A stretch of DNA of 64,000 nucleotides. Origin: Plasmopara viticola. Its lineage: Eukaryota > Oomycota > Peronosporomycetes > Peronosporales > Peronosporaceae. The DNA is taken from positions 682,001 to 746,000 of the forward strand of contig MBPM02000014.1 in the NCBI GenBank assembly GCA_001695595.3. Direction: 5' to 3'. A program made the position numbers and the translations under genes. Below the pieces are notes generated by a model. The model had not been told where the DNA came from and did no database searches. It saw only the letters and a list, made by a program, of their open reading frames with translations. Below are positions 53,222-62,305 of the stretch, piece after piece; the first letter of the stretch is position 1; every line of letters begins with the position of its first letter.

Positions 53222-55696
53222 ATGAGTGGGCTGTCTCTCGTGCCCTACACGTTGGCGCCTAGCGCCAAGCTTTCCAAGAAGCGGAAGAAGGGACAGAGCC
53301 CAAGCACTGGTGATGAGCATATAAGCTCATCTACATCCAAAGGCGGCTGGGCAAATGTAGACATCGAGAATATGCAGATTGAGGGGTTTCACGACGGCTG
53401 CGCTTTTGAACTAGAAGAACTCACAGAGTACCGCGTAGAGACGACGGAGGAGGGTGGTAAAATTTTGGTTGGTGGTGTTGAAACTCAGCAAAATGGCTGT
53501 AAAAAGAAGAAGAAGCGCAGAAAATTAAAGGTCAAGAATCCAGAAACGGAAGCAATGACTGACGCTGAGGTGATCGAGTTGCAGCACCAAAAGAATGCGT
53601 TACAGCATCACAAAAAACCGAACAGCGGAGAAAAGAGCATGAAAAAGAAGAAGAAGAGCTGCAATGACAAGACGAGAAAGGAGCAAGAAAAGGTTGAGAC
53701 TGTTGCGCTTAAAGACGTGAACTTGCCCAAATGGAACAAATTTAAGCTGCATCCACTGCTATTGCAATCACTACAGACTTTACATTTTGCTACCCCAACG
53801 CGGATCCAGGAATGTACTTTGCTGCCAGCGTTGATTGACAACCGCGATGTGGTCGGTGCGGCTCCGACGGGTTCTGGGAAAACATTGGGATTTGGATTGC
53901 CTATTTTAAGTCAACTATTGCATGAACGCGAGCAACCAGGATACACGAAAGATTGCAAGGCGTTGATTTTGACTCCGACACGTGAACTAGCGATCCAGAT
54001 TCAGCAGCATCTTCAGCAAATGGTGCGCAATCGTGAAATTGGCGTAGTTACGTTGGTCGGTGGTATGGCCGTGCAGAAGCAGACGAGAATTTTGTCGTAC
54101 AGACCAGAGATTGTGATCGGGACGCCTGGTCGTCTCTGGGACATCATTGGCACCAATCATGAACACTTGAAGGATCTTGCGACTTCTTTACGTTTTTTAG
54201 TGGTAGATGAGGCGGATCGTATGTTGCAGCCTGGATCGTATCCAGAACTAGAAATGATCTTTGATGTACTACGTCAGAAAAAAAGTGCTGTGTCTACTGA
54301 AATGTCGAATCTTTTGAGCAATGAAAACGATACTGGTCATGAAAGAAATGGGTATGCAAGTAACGAGGAAGATGATGATGACGAGACTTTTGACATGTCC
54401 AAGTTTTCGAGTGGCGCAAAGGTCACGATGCTTGACGATGTGCTAACATTGCAGAATAAACAGCAAGAACAAGGCAAAACTGCTAATGTTAAGAAGTGTG
54501 AAACGAATGCAAAGACGATGACTGAGATAATAGCTCCGCGTCACGTGCGCCAAACATTTCTATTCTCCGCCACATTGACAATACCAGAGGGTGGTCGCTT
54601 TCAAAAGAGCAATACAAAGGGAAAACGTAACGCGTTAACTGTCTTAGAGCGAGTCATGAAGCGCGTGGGTCTTCGTGGTAAACCAGCTGTTGTAGACATG
54701 AGTATCGCGGAATCCGACATGAATATCCCTGAAGCAAAACCAATCGATTCGAAAGAAGCCGGGCGCAAGCTGAAAAAACAACAGGAGAACGTGGCATTGT
54801 CCCTTCCCGCTGGACTCGAGCTTTGCCAGCATGAGGTGTCCGAGTCCACCCGTGATAGCTTCTTGTACTACTTTCTGACTCAGTACCCAGGCCGGACGAT
54901 TATCTTTTTAAATGCTATCCATCAAGTTCGTAAGCTTTCTGCATTACTGATCTTGCTCAAGCTTCCCGTGTTTGCTCTTCACGCCGAAATGCAGCAGCGT
55001 CAACGTTTAAAGAAATTGGATGGCTTTCGTTCTCATGCAAAAGGAATTTTAGTGGCGACCGATGTTGCAGCACGTGGGCTGGATATTCCTAGCGTTGACT
55101 ACGTCGTACATTATCACATTGCGCGCTCTACTGAGGTGTTCATTCATCGTAGTGGTCGTACCGCCCGCGCGAACAAGGACGGTCTTAGCATATCGCTCGT
55201 GTCGCCCACTGATGTCAAATACCACACGCAAATTTGCAAACTGTTACAGCGCCCGACGGGACTTTCCGACTTTCCGTTTGACCACCGATATCTCGAGGCA
55301 ATCGATGTGCGCATGCGTCTTGCCAAAAGTATAAATGAGCAGGAGGATGCTGCTGGTAAGCTCAAGTCCGAAGCCACTTGGTTCGAGCAAATGGCTGCCG
55401 CTGCTGACATAGACTTGGACGAAGATTTGCTATTCGAATTGGGAGCCAAGCAGCGAAACCAGGACAGCAAAAAGAAAAAGACAGTCAATCAATCAGTGCA
55501 GTCGCTCCGCGCGCAGCTCAATCGTCTGCTTGATACGCCGCTTCGGCCTGTTGGCTCCACTCGCAAATTTCGACAACTGCATCAAGAACTGGGGTCTCAA
55601 CTCACTAAAGATGGCGAATACCGCGCTCGCGATGCGAACGAGGACCTAGCAGCTAAGAGCAAGAAATCGTATAAACAATTTCGTCGAAGGAAATAG
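53222..55696 (+). CDS. DDX24: DEAD-box RNA helicase, MAK5/DDX24 family
   Basis: 824 residues from the ATG at 53222 (MSGLSLVPYTL); an in-frame ATG at 53156 lies within the promoter. A Lys-rich N-terminal region (about 85-150, with KKKKRRK runs suited to nucleolar import) is followed by the helicase core: Q-motif FATPTRIQE, motif I AAPTGSGKT (about 212), Ia TPTRELA, motif II VVDEADRM (about 327), motif III FLFSATLT (about 448), motif IV IIFLNA, motif V VATDVAARGLD, and motif VI HRSGRTAR (about 641). A roughly 110-residue acidic insert between motifs II and III, and SAT followed by a second insert, are marks of MAK5/DDX24. The yeast protein remodels pre-60S ribosomes in the nucleolus. A basic C-terminal tail ends KSYKQFRRRK. 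Confidence 0.9.
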   Translation: MSGLSLVPYTLAPSAKLSKKRKKGQSPSTGDEHISSSTSKGGWANVDIENMQIEGFHDGCAFELEELTEYRVETTEEGGKILVGGVETQQNGCKKKKKRRKLKVKNPETEAMTDAEVIELQHQKNALQHHKKPNSGEKSMKKKKKSCNDKTRKEQEKVETVALKDVNLPKWNKFKLHPLLLQSLQTLHFATPTRIQECTLLPALIDNRDVVGAAPTGSGKTLGFGLPILSQLLHEREQPGYTKDCKALILTPTRELAIQIQQHLQQMVRNREIGVVTLVGGMAVQKQTRILSYRPEIVIGTPGRLWDIIGTNHEHLKDLATSLRFLVVDEADRMLQPGSYPELEMIFDVLRQKKSAVSTEMSNLLSNENDTGHERNGYASNEEDDDDETFDMSKFSSGAKVTMLDDVLTLQNKQQEQGKTANVKKCETNAKTMTEIIAPRHVRQTFLFSATLTIPEGGRFQKSNTKGKRNALTVLERVMKRVGLRGKPAVVDMSIAESDMNIPEAKPIDSKEAGRKLKKQQENVALSLPAGLELCQHEVSESTRDSFLYYFLTQYPGRTIIFLNAIHQVRKLSALLILLKLPVFALHAEMQQRQRLKKLDGFRSHAKGILVATDVAARGLDIPSVDYVVHYHIARSTEVFIHRSGRTARANKDGLSISLVSPTDVKYHTQICKLLQRPTGLSDFPFDHRYLEAIDVRMRLAKSINEQEDAAGKLKSEATWFEQMAAAADIDLDEDLLFELGAKQRNQDSKKKKTVNQSVQSLRAQLNRLLDTPLRPVGSTRKFRQLHQELGSQLTKDGEYRARDANEDLAAKSKKSYKQFRRRK

Positions 55697-55739
55697 GTAG
55701 TTTATAAAAAAAAAGACCATGATTTATCTCTGAAATCTT

Positions 55740-56324
55740 ATGCTTATTCCTAAAAGTAAACGAATGCGTACATCCTTATCCATAAGTCAAATTGCAATGG
55801 AGAATCGATTGACGACACGCCGCGAAGGTGCGGCCCTGGGATCGAACTTACTTCGAGTCGGTGGTGTGGCGGAAGACAACGATAACGAACACGAAAAGGT
55901 GTACTACGGTTTTGGCGTGTTCATGGGGCTGCGACTAGCCGATCTTAGAGCCATCAAGGACGAGTTCATGGAGCAGCAAGCGCTCACCAGCGGCCCTCCA
56001 CGGCGCGCACTTCCACTCTCCGCTGTGATGGATGAACAGACTCATCGTGCAGAGGACGAAGAAGGTGTCTACGAGAGCCAAGAGGATGTGCGCATGGCGT
56101 CACCCCGCTCTCACCAGCAGCAACTACACCAACCACACCTTCCATCGCGCTCAAACGGCTCTGAACGTCTACATGGCGAGAGCCAGTCGCACGAGCTTGG
56201 AGATGAACGTGATCGGTACAGACAAGAACGACCAAATGTCGAAAGAGATGAGGGAGGCGATAACAGTGACACCTCGGACGAGGTAGGCCAAAAGTCGCAT
56301 TCACTCAACTTTATTCTGCACTAA
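55740..56324 (+). CDS. hypothetical disordered protein
   Basis: 194 codons starting 43 bases after the MAK5-like stop, on the same strand; internal ATGs at 55764 and 55797 are alternative starts. The first half has a small ordered-looking motif, EKVYYGFGVFMGLRLADLRA and KDEFMEQQ. The second half is highly polar (Gln/His/Ser, then Glu/Asp/Arg) and probably unstructured, ending SLNFILH. No membrane segment or catalytic motif. I do not recognise it. The close spacing suggests its promoter lies in the 3' flank of the helicase gene, or that the two are transcribed together. It may be a real small gene: the frame is long for this AT-rich region and its base composition matches its neighbours. Confidence 0.5.
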   Translation: MLIPKSKRMRTSLSISQIAMENRLTTRREGAALGSNLLRVGGVAEDNDNEHEKVYYGFGVFMGLRLADLRAIKDEFMEQQALTSGPPRRALPLSAVMDEQTHRAEDEEGVYESQEDVRMASPRSHQQQLHQPHLPSRSNGSERLHGESQSHELGDERDRYRQERPNVERDEGGDNSDTSDEVGQKSHSLNFILH

Positions 56325-56658
56325 GGAAAAGGCCGAGGGAATCAGAAAGCAGCGAGGAAAGTTTATGATAATGTAAAATATAGAGAAGCTGTCACCATTC
56401 GGTGCGTTGTTGTCAAATTCGTGGCGAAAGTAATTGCACGGCAAGAGCCATCTACGCCAGCACAGCCTGGATGTCGAAAGATATAAGGACTTACAAATTC
56501 AAAGAGTCCCACGCGCTCAAGTCGATACTGTACCGAGAACAGACTTGACGAGAGCTAAGGAAGGTGTGTACCCGAGAACAAGACCGTTTTTTCTTTATGT
56601 CCTTATAGCCATATATATATGATGTCATTAAAGTACCAACAATTAGTTAGCCCACTCA

Positions 56659-57685
56659 ATGGCGTGGCGACCGTTACTTGCACGAGTAAACAAATGGACA
56701 CGCGACGCTTACTTACCGTTGCGTGTCATGCTGCATCCTGACGAGGGGGAGATATGGACACGCGCGCTAGGTGTTCGTGAGCCGTGCATGTCGGTTGTAG
56801 CAGGTTTTGTTTTAAAGCAACAGCGAGAGGTGAGCAGAAGAGATAGAACACGTCGTCTTCATACTTAATCAATGTTGTAACTTGACTCAGCGTCTCAGCA
56901 AGTTCACGGACCTGCTGGAGGTGAGAAATGACGAAATTGTTATGAAACCGCGCTTCGGTACGGTTGAGAAGCGTTCGCACGCTTTCCACAAGATGGAAGC
57001 CACCCTAAGACAAGAAGGGGCTTTTCCGTTTTGGCAGGATGAAATTTATACGGCTCGGACAACGTTCTCTAGTCCAACTTTATTTACCTACCACCGCGGC
57101 GTAGGGCCCTTCTTTGGTCTCAGCCAGTTCGCCACACATCTTAACGGCTATGTACGTGACGCGAAGTTTGGCGTGGTGACGCACGTGTGGATTGCAACTC
57201 GTAGCGGCTCCAAAAAGCGCTGGCCACTAATGCGCGATACCATTGTTGGTGGAGGCTTACCTGCAGGCATCTCGGCATTTGATAACATGATAAAAGAAGC
57301 CCAGGAAGAAGCCGGACTAGAGCCGTCTTGGTCTAGCCCACGCTTTGTGGCTGCTGGCAGCATCTCGTATGTATCGCAACATCCGTACGGCTTGACAAAT
57401 CAAACGATGCTAATTTATGACGTTGAATTGCCGCTTGACGTGATTCCATCTAACCAAGACGGTGAGGTGGAAAGCTTTGAGCTCTTACCCGTGCAAGACG
57501 TGCTCACAAGTCTTTGGTTGGAGCCAGAGCGTGTCAAGCCTGACGTCTGCATTCTTCTGCTTGACTTTTTCGTTCGTTACGGTATAATTACGGCCGACAA
57601 CTTTACGGATTACCAGGAGCTCCAGCAAGAACTGCACAGCGTTAAAATCCCGTACGACACATTTAATAAACTCGGCTCGAATTAA
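56659..57685 (+). CDS. Nudix hydrolase with DUF4743-type N-terminus
   Basis: Exons 56659-56829 and 56891-57685; the 61-base intron (GTGAGC..ACTCAG, phase 0) joins KQQRE/RLSKFTD and gives 321 residues. The N-terminal 150 residues match the DUF4743 region found in front of Nudix domains of the YJR142W/Tnr3 group. The Nudix part starts near residue 168 with FGVVTHVWIATRSG. The Nudix box is GGGLPAGISAFDNM then IKEAQEEAGL (about residues 205-228): the metal-binding EAQEE core is intact, while the first Glu of the textbook box is Ser and Arg is Lys. The yeast relative cleaves damaged or oxidised thiamine diphosphate, so a thiamine-diphosphate clean-up role is likely but inferred from the family. 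No targeting peptide is obvious. A SINE-like copy in the same orientation starts 25 bases past the stop (target duplication at 57711), so the transcript's 3' end may lie in it. Confidence 0.82.
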
Positions 57686-57729
57686 ATTTTGAGGGTCGGA
57701 TTTATGGATATACTTTGACGCATTCCTTC

Positions 57730-58049
57730 GGAAAAGGTTGGGGGGACGCCCTCCTTCCAAGCGCGGGGGCTAAATGCTCGCGCGCCTTGGGCAGGTGCTC
57801 TCGAGCGTCTGCAGGTCTCTAACGAGTCTCACCCTTGACGCGACGGTCTCCAGGACCAGAGCGCCACCTGGGCTCTTACCAAGTCAGAGTTAAACAAAAT
57901 CATGGAAGACCCTCACGACCTCGGTGCTGGCTGCACTGCCCGCCGAACGAGATCCGACGTATGCGGACACCACTCTATGCCGTGAACTAGCTAGACTGAG
58001 CCTAGCACGTGCATAATTTGGCAACGCGATAACGTAATACATTACATTA
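57730..58049 (+). mobile_element. SINE-like retroposon, full-length copy B
   Basis: 320-bp copy of the element at 27872-28190, with the same beginning (GGAAAAGGTTG) and end (CATTACATTA). It is flanked by a perfect 13-bp target duplication TACTTTGACGCAT at 57711-57723 and 58048-58060; the last two bases overlap the element tail. The six bases between the left duplication and GGAAAAGG (TCCTTC) may be the true 5' end. It lies in the 3' flank of the Nudix gene. Confidence 0.8.
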
Positions 58050-58060
58050 CTTTGACGCAT

Positions 58061-60955
58061 GACATCCTTTCCGCTTTAAAAAACTTCAAACGTTCGAATC
58101 AAAACGCTTAGCAACATAGACACTAACACTGGGTAAAGCTTTTACAGACCGATCCGACGCACTGATTTTTGATCAGTATATCTTACAATGACAATACATG
58201 TATTCTCACAGCATCTTGTAAAAATGAGTCCTAGTGATCGACCATTTCGCCAACGTGTGCCATAATGTAGCCATCTATGCATGGGCTACACCTTTTTTAA
58301 ATACTTCACGGTAAATAAAACCTTCGTGCCATCAACAGCCTTAACAGTTCACACCCTTAATATTCTAAGCATCATTTGGCTTATCATAGTAAAAAGCTGT
58401 ACTGGATTCAAGTAGCCAAGGTGATGTATTGATTAGATCTGCACCGTTTGTTTCAGCTGCATTATGTATGTAAAAAAAAAGATGTGGTCTATGAGCTCAC
58501 CGTCAAAACTCTGCACCTCGTAAAAGAGTTATATATACAGTGTCACTAGGAAACGGTGACTGCCACGAGAAATGTTCGATCTTCTCTGCCAAATAGACAA
58601 AAAAGATGATGCGGGAGTCGAATACGCACAAACAAGTTCATGATAATATTAAGCTGAGCTTTACGTAAGAGCCCGCATAAGTATTCATTTCAACAAAAAG
58701 TGTGTTGTTTAGCAATGTGTCTGAGCTTTTATTGTAAGGCGTACTAAATAGAGTAGATTGTTCTTCAAATATATAGAAGATAGTCGCACATACTTCTCCC
58801 AGAGGATAATACGTCCAGCAGCATGCTATGTGAGAGACTAAGCGAATAATAAATCCAGCATGTTCGTACTACCGTGTGATTTTTTACACCGAGAGCTCAT
58901 GGAAGCCTGAGGCTACATTTCGACAAGATTGCCTGGACGTTGTAGACAATATCGTGCTCTATGTTCAGATATCAACTTAACGTATATCCCAGGTGACTGC
59001 TATAGATGTAAGGCTATTGAAAGAATAAACTGCAGTTTAATGTCGAAAAGCGGTAATTTGCTCAAAATAAAGTCAATGACGTCATTAAATCGAGCAATCT
59101 CGCATCGAAGACTCGCATATCCTTTTTATCGAAGTCTGTCCAAAGTGTAGACTTGTACATTTAAACCAGCACTCACAAAGATTTTGTGCATACCTCACTC
59201 TAGGGAAGTGTCGAGATCCAAACTATAATGCTGTAGACACGTATGAGTCCTGACGAAGCCTATTAGAGGCGGCTAGCCGGGCAGAATATTTTAGTTAGCC
59301 CGCGTACTCAGTATTAAGCGATTTTTGTATTGCTGTGACTGTACCTCGTGATCGTGTGCCTCATAGCGGTCATTGGCTATGATCACTGACTAATCAAGCA
59401 CAAGTGATTATTGATCAAACGTCCGCGGAGTGCTCGGAGCACGTTGGGAATACTACCCGCTATTGAGCACGCGGTATGCGACATACGGGCTCGTGTGTGC
59501 ACAGCTATGGCAAGCGCGGAGTATGCAGAGCACCATCTCAAGGTAGTTGACTTGGCGGTGCCGGTACGAGTTACAGGCCAACGAACGTTTTAAATAGCAC
59601 TATCCCTCTCACCATATGACGAACTGTGAAACTTTGCACTTTTTTGTCCAGGATTGGAAATATCAACTCAAGCTTTGTCAAAGAATTAGTTGCGGCGGCT
59701 TCGCTGTAGTAGGAGATCGCGTAAGTAGATGCTCATGTGCAAAACCTCAGCTGAGATCTTATGCTTTATCTGAAAAAACTTGAAGCGTGGTCTGACGCTT
59801 TTTTTCTGTCACTCAGCTACCGTGCTATTTATGGTCTTGCTTCGCTGCAATTGGTCAAAGGAAGGACCTGTGGGGGGGGGTCTACCGAAACACCGAAGCG
59901 TCCTGTGTTCACTACAGCTGGACTCTATCAAGAAGAAGGGAGACCTGCTGGCTGTATACGTCAGCACTTCGTTCTCAGAGGAGAAGCCAATCACCGTCTT
60001 TGTCGATGAGGAATGGAGGTGACCAGGGGCAATAACTGTCATAATTTCAGGAAGAGGAAACTTATAGTGCCAGGGAATAGCAAGCGGTACGGTCCTCATA
60101 TTGAGATAGTGTGGCGGTAGACCTTCGAGCTGCAGGATAGCTTCCGAGTACTGTCGAAGATCCATCTGTGGTGATACCTGACATTTTTGCTAATTTGACC
60201 CTTTAGGCAAGCACGCGAAGCCTCAGCCAGGAATGAAAGGTTGAGGTGTCTTAAGCTAAGAAAGATCCGCGCTTTACAAGGTGGACCGTGCTTTCATCCT
60301 TGCTTCACTAGTAATTAATACAGCTGAGATTTGTATAAATAACCATGGTATGTCATTGACTTTGGAGAGTTGGGCATTAACGGTCGACGCTCAGCCAAAT
60401 GCTAAGGCTCTACGAGCACACCAACTTGACATTGTCACTAATTGTTTTGTAACAGAATCGAGGGTCACTTTGTCAAGGTGACAGGTCGATCTATGTGTTA
60501 AGCTCTCTAACTTTAGCGATATCGAGGCTCGGTCCTGGATACATCCTATGAGTCTAGCGCTGATGAAGTGCCACTAATACAGACGACGACGACCTTGTAT
60601 GTCATCTGGCTTTCTTTTAGTGAGGCTTTGGCAAATCTTGAATTTACCTCAGTTGGACCGAGTCCGTAAACGTGGAAGACTTTTGCATGGCTAAGATGGA
60701 TACTAATTATTTTGAAGACAAATGACAGATGCACGTAAGCCTAGAAGCTCATCGGAAGTAGCATTTGTCGCAAATCATTTGCGACATCGTTGGCTTTCAG
60801 TCGGCGAAGCTTGGGCGATACCCCTTCACTGCGCCTCAAAAATATTAGTTTCTTAGGAGGCAGTTAGTCCTTAGAAATAATTACAAAGCCGAAGAAGATC
60901 CGTCAGACCTACACTATCTCGTGTAAAGAAATAACAAGATGTAATTGCACGACTT
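58061..60955. other. gene desert
   Basis: About 2.9 kb without a supportable gene. Overlapping frames at 59780-60165 (80 codons +, 118 codons -) lie around a run of nine Gs near 59872; neither is recognised. Confidence 0.5.
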
Positions 60956-62187
60956 TTGATTCTATCACCTGGTAGGGCAAAATGTCATATCGCATTCATG
61001 GGGCAACAGTATTATCTACCAAACGAACGGTGCGACGTCATTAACCCTTTTTTCGTGAAAAACGCACGGCAAAAGCAGCCCGGAAAAGAAAATTTCTTTT
61101 TTTCGCCGCCATCCTGCGTTGGAAAGCCAGATGGCAAGTTGATCATTGTACACGCTTACAATAGGCGATGTGCAGCCGCTATCCGGGCACATACGCCGTT
61201 CCTACTAAACATTATAAAGAATGTGCGATTAAAAATTGCACTGAACGTACTATATCTGTGAACATGACTACATGTGCGTGAAGAAGGCATAGAAGTGTCC
61301 GCAATCAGTGCTTCGGACAGTTTGACTCGTCTACATGTAAGCATCAATGACCCTCGAACAAGTCTACACTAGTAACGCAAGCGTTCAGGGCTAGGGCGCA
61401 GACATTTCTGATACCATGTTTGTCCATTGTCTTGCAAAACATCGAAAGCCGGATGTGAGGAATCACATTGTCTACTTCCAAGCGGTGCCCGAGTGCAAAT
61501 TAATGAAAAGGCTTTACGCTATCGCCGATAAGTGTATTTGCGGCGCAGAAATAATCGAGGCCACTGTTAGTCTGATTTTCGTACCTAAGGTTAAAGCCAT
61601 CGTAGATTCGCTGATTTCCTTGATCCAGAAAGACTTGAGAAAAAACGCAGAGTAAGTTTAGGAAAAACGAGGCGACGGGCAAAGTCAAGACAATTCTGTT
61701 TCAATCGCTGGTCCAGGCCTTGTCCGATACAGAGCTTCGAAGCTGTAGAAAATTATCAAATTTTGCCATTGGTAGTGCACTGGTGCTGAAGCGTGTTTTC
61801 AAGTCATTACATTCAAATTTTGTCAGCCCAACGTTATCGACAAGAGTTATCGTATGTCTTAGTTAAGCATATGCAATGAAGTATGCTCTCTTCATGTTAA
61901 AATGCACATGCTTAATCAATAGGAAATTTGTAATCTATACCGGCCGTACTAAGCTCGGCGACACGGTCTCACAAACTTTCGCAGAGAATCGCTTTTCTAC
62001 TCTAGACTATTATTTAGCGCACGTCAAAGTGGTGACTCAGATCTACAACGTGGTCTACAGAGTCAAAAATCTTAAATTTGTCCGTTGCATTTGCGGAATT
62101 GTTTTTTTCGCAACTTGGCACGAAAATGCTCGTGCCTACACAGACGAAAACATTATCCAGGACGCGTACAGAGTCTCGGCACTGTAA
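60956..62187 (+). pseudogene. decayed Ty3/gypsy reverse transcriptase
   Basis: Several pieces of one RT in shifting frames. 60956-61261: YLPNERCDVINPFF, then GKPDGKLIIVHAYNRRCAAA and IRAHTPF, which is the start of the RT palm (the family usually reads KPDGKWRIVHAYNKLN..T.PAQTP). 61416-61655: MFVHCLAKHRKPDVRNHIVY, then ADKCICGAE and VKAIVDSLI with QKDLRKNAE, which is the palm-thumb stretch after the catalytic YxDD. The part holding YxDD itself is missing or unreadable, and stops separate the pieces. 61876-62187 may be further pol sequence. This is a different subfamily from the LTR element at 41.9 kb, and shares its LP..CD.I..FF lead-in with the remnant at 0.7-0.94 kb. No LTRs were found. Confidence 0.6.
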
Positions 62188-62239
62188 AAGAATAATTCTA
62201 AACTTCAGTTAGGGCTTCTCAGACCTGATCCATTTCTTG

Positions 62240-62305
62240 ACGCCGGGAATCGAACCCTGGGCATCTCGTTGGCAACGAGATATTTTACTACTAAATTAAC
62301 GGCGC
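62240..62305 (-). tRNA. tRNA-Gly(GCC), probably a pseudogene
   Basis: Minus-strand sequence begins GCGCCGTTAATTTAGTAGT, has an anticodon arm TCTCG-TTGCCAA-CGAGA with anticodon GCC, and a T-arm GGGTTCGATTCCC. These are the usual features of eukaryotic tRNA-Gly. After CCC the expected remainder of the T stem and the acceptor strand (about five bases, then GGCGC) is shortened to GGCGTC, so the molecule is 66 rather than about 71 bases and cannot form both a 5-bp T stem and a 7-bp acceptor stem. A deletion in the 3' half has most likely killed it. Confidence 0.6.

Noticed and set aside
59780..60165. Overlapping 80-codon (+) and 118-codon (-) frames
   Set aside because: Neither shows a domain, and the two cannot both be genes. 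A run of nine Gs suggests decayed or low-complexity sequence.
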